From NCBI RefSeq assembly GCF_000235425.2, contig NZ_KI912266.1, positions 4,177,581 through 4,241,580 on the forward strand: a stretch of DNA of 64,000 bases, written 5' to 3'. The position numbers and the translations under genes are program-made. This stretch comes from Pseudofrankia saprophytica. GTDB taxonomy: Bacteria > Actinomycetota > Actinomycetes > Frankiales > Frankiaceae. Under the pieces are notes generated by a model. It saw only the letters and a program-made list of their open reading frames with translations. It searched no databases and was not told the origin of the DNA. Each line of letters opens with the position of its first letter. Position 1 is the stretch's first letter. Below, one piece after another: positions 63,919 through 64,000 of the stretch.

Positions 63919-64000
63919 GGCCACCACCTCTCCTCGGGCCGCCACTGCCGCCGCGCTGAGGGCTGGTCGGTCCGTCGCTCCGATGGGTGCGGTCACTCGT
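63919..64000. other. window end, no feature seen
   Basis: 82 bp upstream of the stress-type gene; nothing further can be assigned. Confidence 0.4.

Overview
The window is visibly very GC-rich, with strong G/C bias at third codon positions, GTG and TTG starts beside good Shine-Dalgarno (SD) sites, and short operons with ATGA overlaps. Together with the gene families present (PPOX, TIGR04222 and DUF574-type proteins, MmyB-like XRE regulators, many flavoenzymes) this points to an actinobacterium. Frankia or a close relative is my best guess; that is inference. I recognised no tRNA, rRNA, CRISPR array or intact insertion sequence.

Layout. 0-4 kb: the end of a membrane-anchored cyclophilin, then an FtsX/MacB-type permease and its ATPase. 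4.2-7.4 kb: a translationally coupled redox operon (ferric-reductase-like haem membrane protein, proline-rich ferredoxin, FAD reductase). 7.4-13.2 kb: a glutaminase-STAS-cNMP fusion and a SWIM/SNF2 helicase. 13.3-17.6 kb: CoA-transferase, XRE regulator, divergent SDR and an Rpn-like nuclease behind a long palindrome. 17.6-21.4 kb: PhoD phosphatase, an AlkB-like dioxygenase with a LexA-type box, and a MetF-like protein. 21.5-25.8 kb: a decayed zone with an acetyltransferase fragment, an aminoglycoside-kinase-like gene, a frameshifted gene and a P-loop kinase fragment. 25.8-29.2 kb: a RelE-like/UvrD helicase fusion behind a perfect LexA-type box, and a PAP2 protein. 29.6-33.5 kb: metH preceded by what reads as an S-adenosylhomocysteine (SAH) riboswitch.

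33.6-40.8 kb: a DUF574-type methyltransferase, a TIGR04222 membrane protein, a small kinase, a secreted ExeM-like nuclease with a strong terminator, a MazG-like protein, a WapI-like immunity protein and small ORFs. 40.9-43.4 kb: a LysR regulator divergent from an MFS exporter. 43.3-49.6 kb: a sulfonate/taurine locus on the minus strand (ROK regulator, tauD, ssuA, ssuC, ssuB). It begins with a leaderless 28-residue peptide that resembles the actinobacterial cysteine-attenuator leader peptides. 49.7-54 kb: a beta-propeller glycosidase-like protein, sulfotransferase, universal stress protein and BBE-type oxidase. 54-64 kb: a gene remnant, a DUF4037 protein, hydrolase/AraC pair, two coupled flavin monooxygenases, SDR, enoyl-CoA hydratase and a stress-type membrane protein.

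Two themes tie scattered genes together. The first is sulfur and one-carbon metabolism: SAH-responsive metH, a metF-like gene, and sulfonate uptake with a probable cysteine attenuator. The second is DNA damage: two SOS boxes placed before repair-type genes. Both regulatory readings come from sequence inspection only. Stretches over 300 bp without a gene are described in the feature list.
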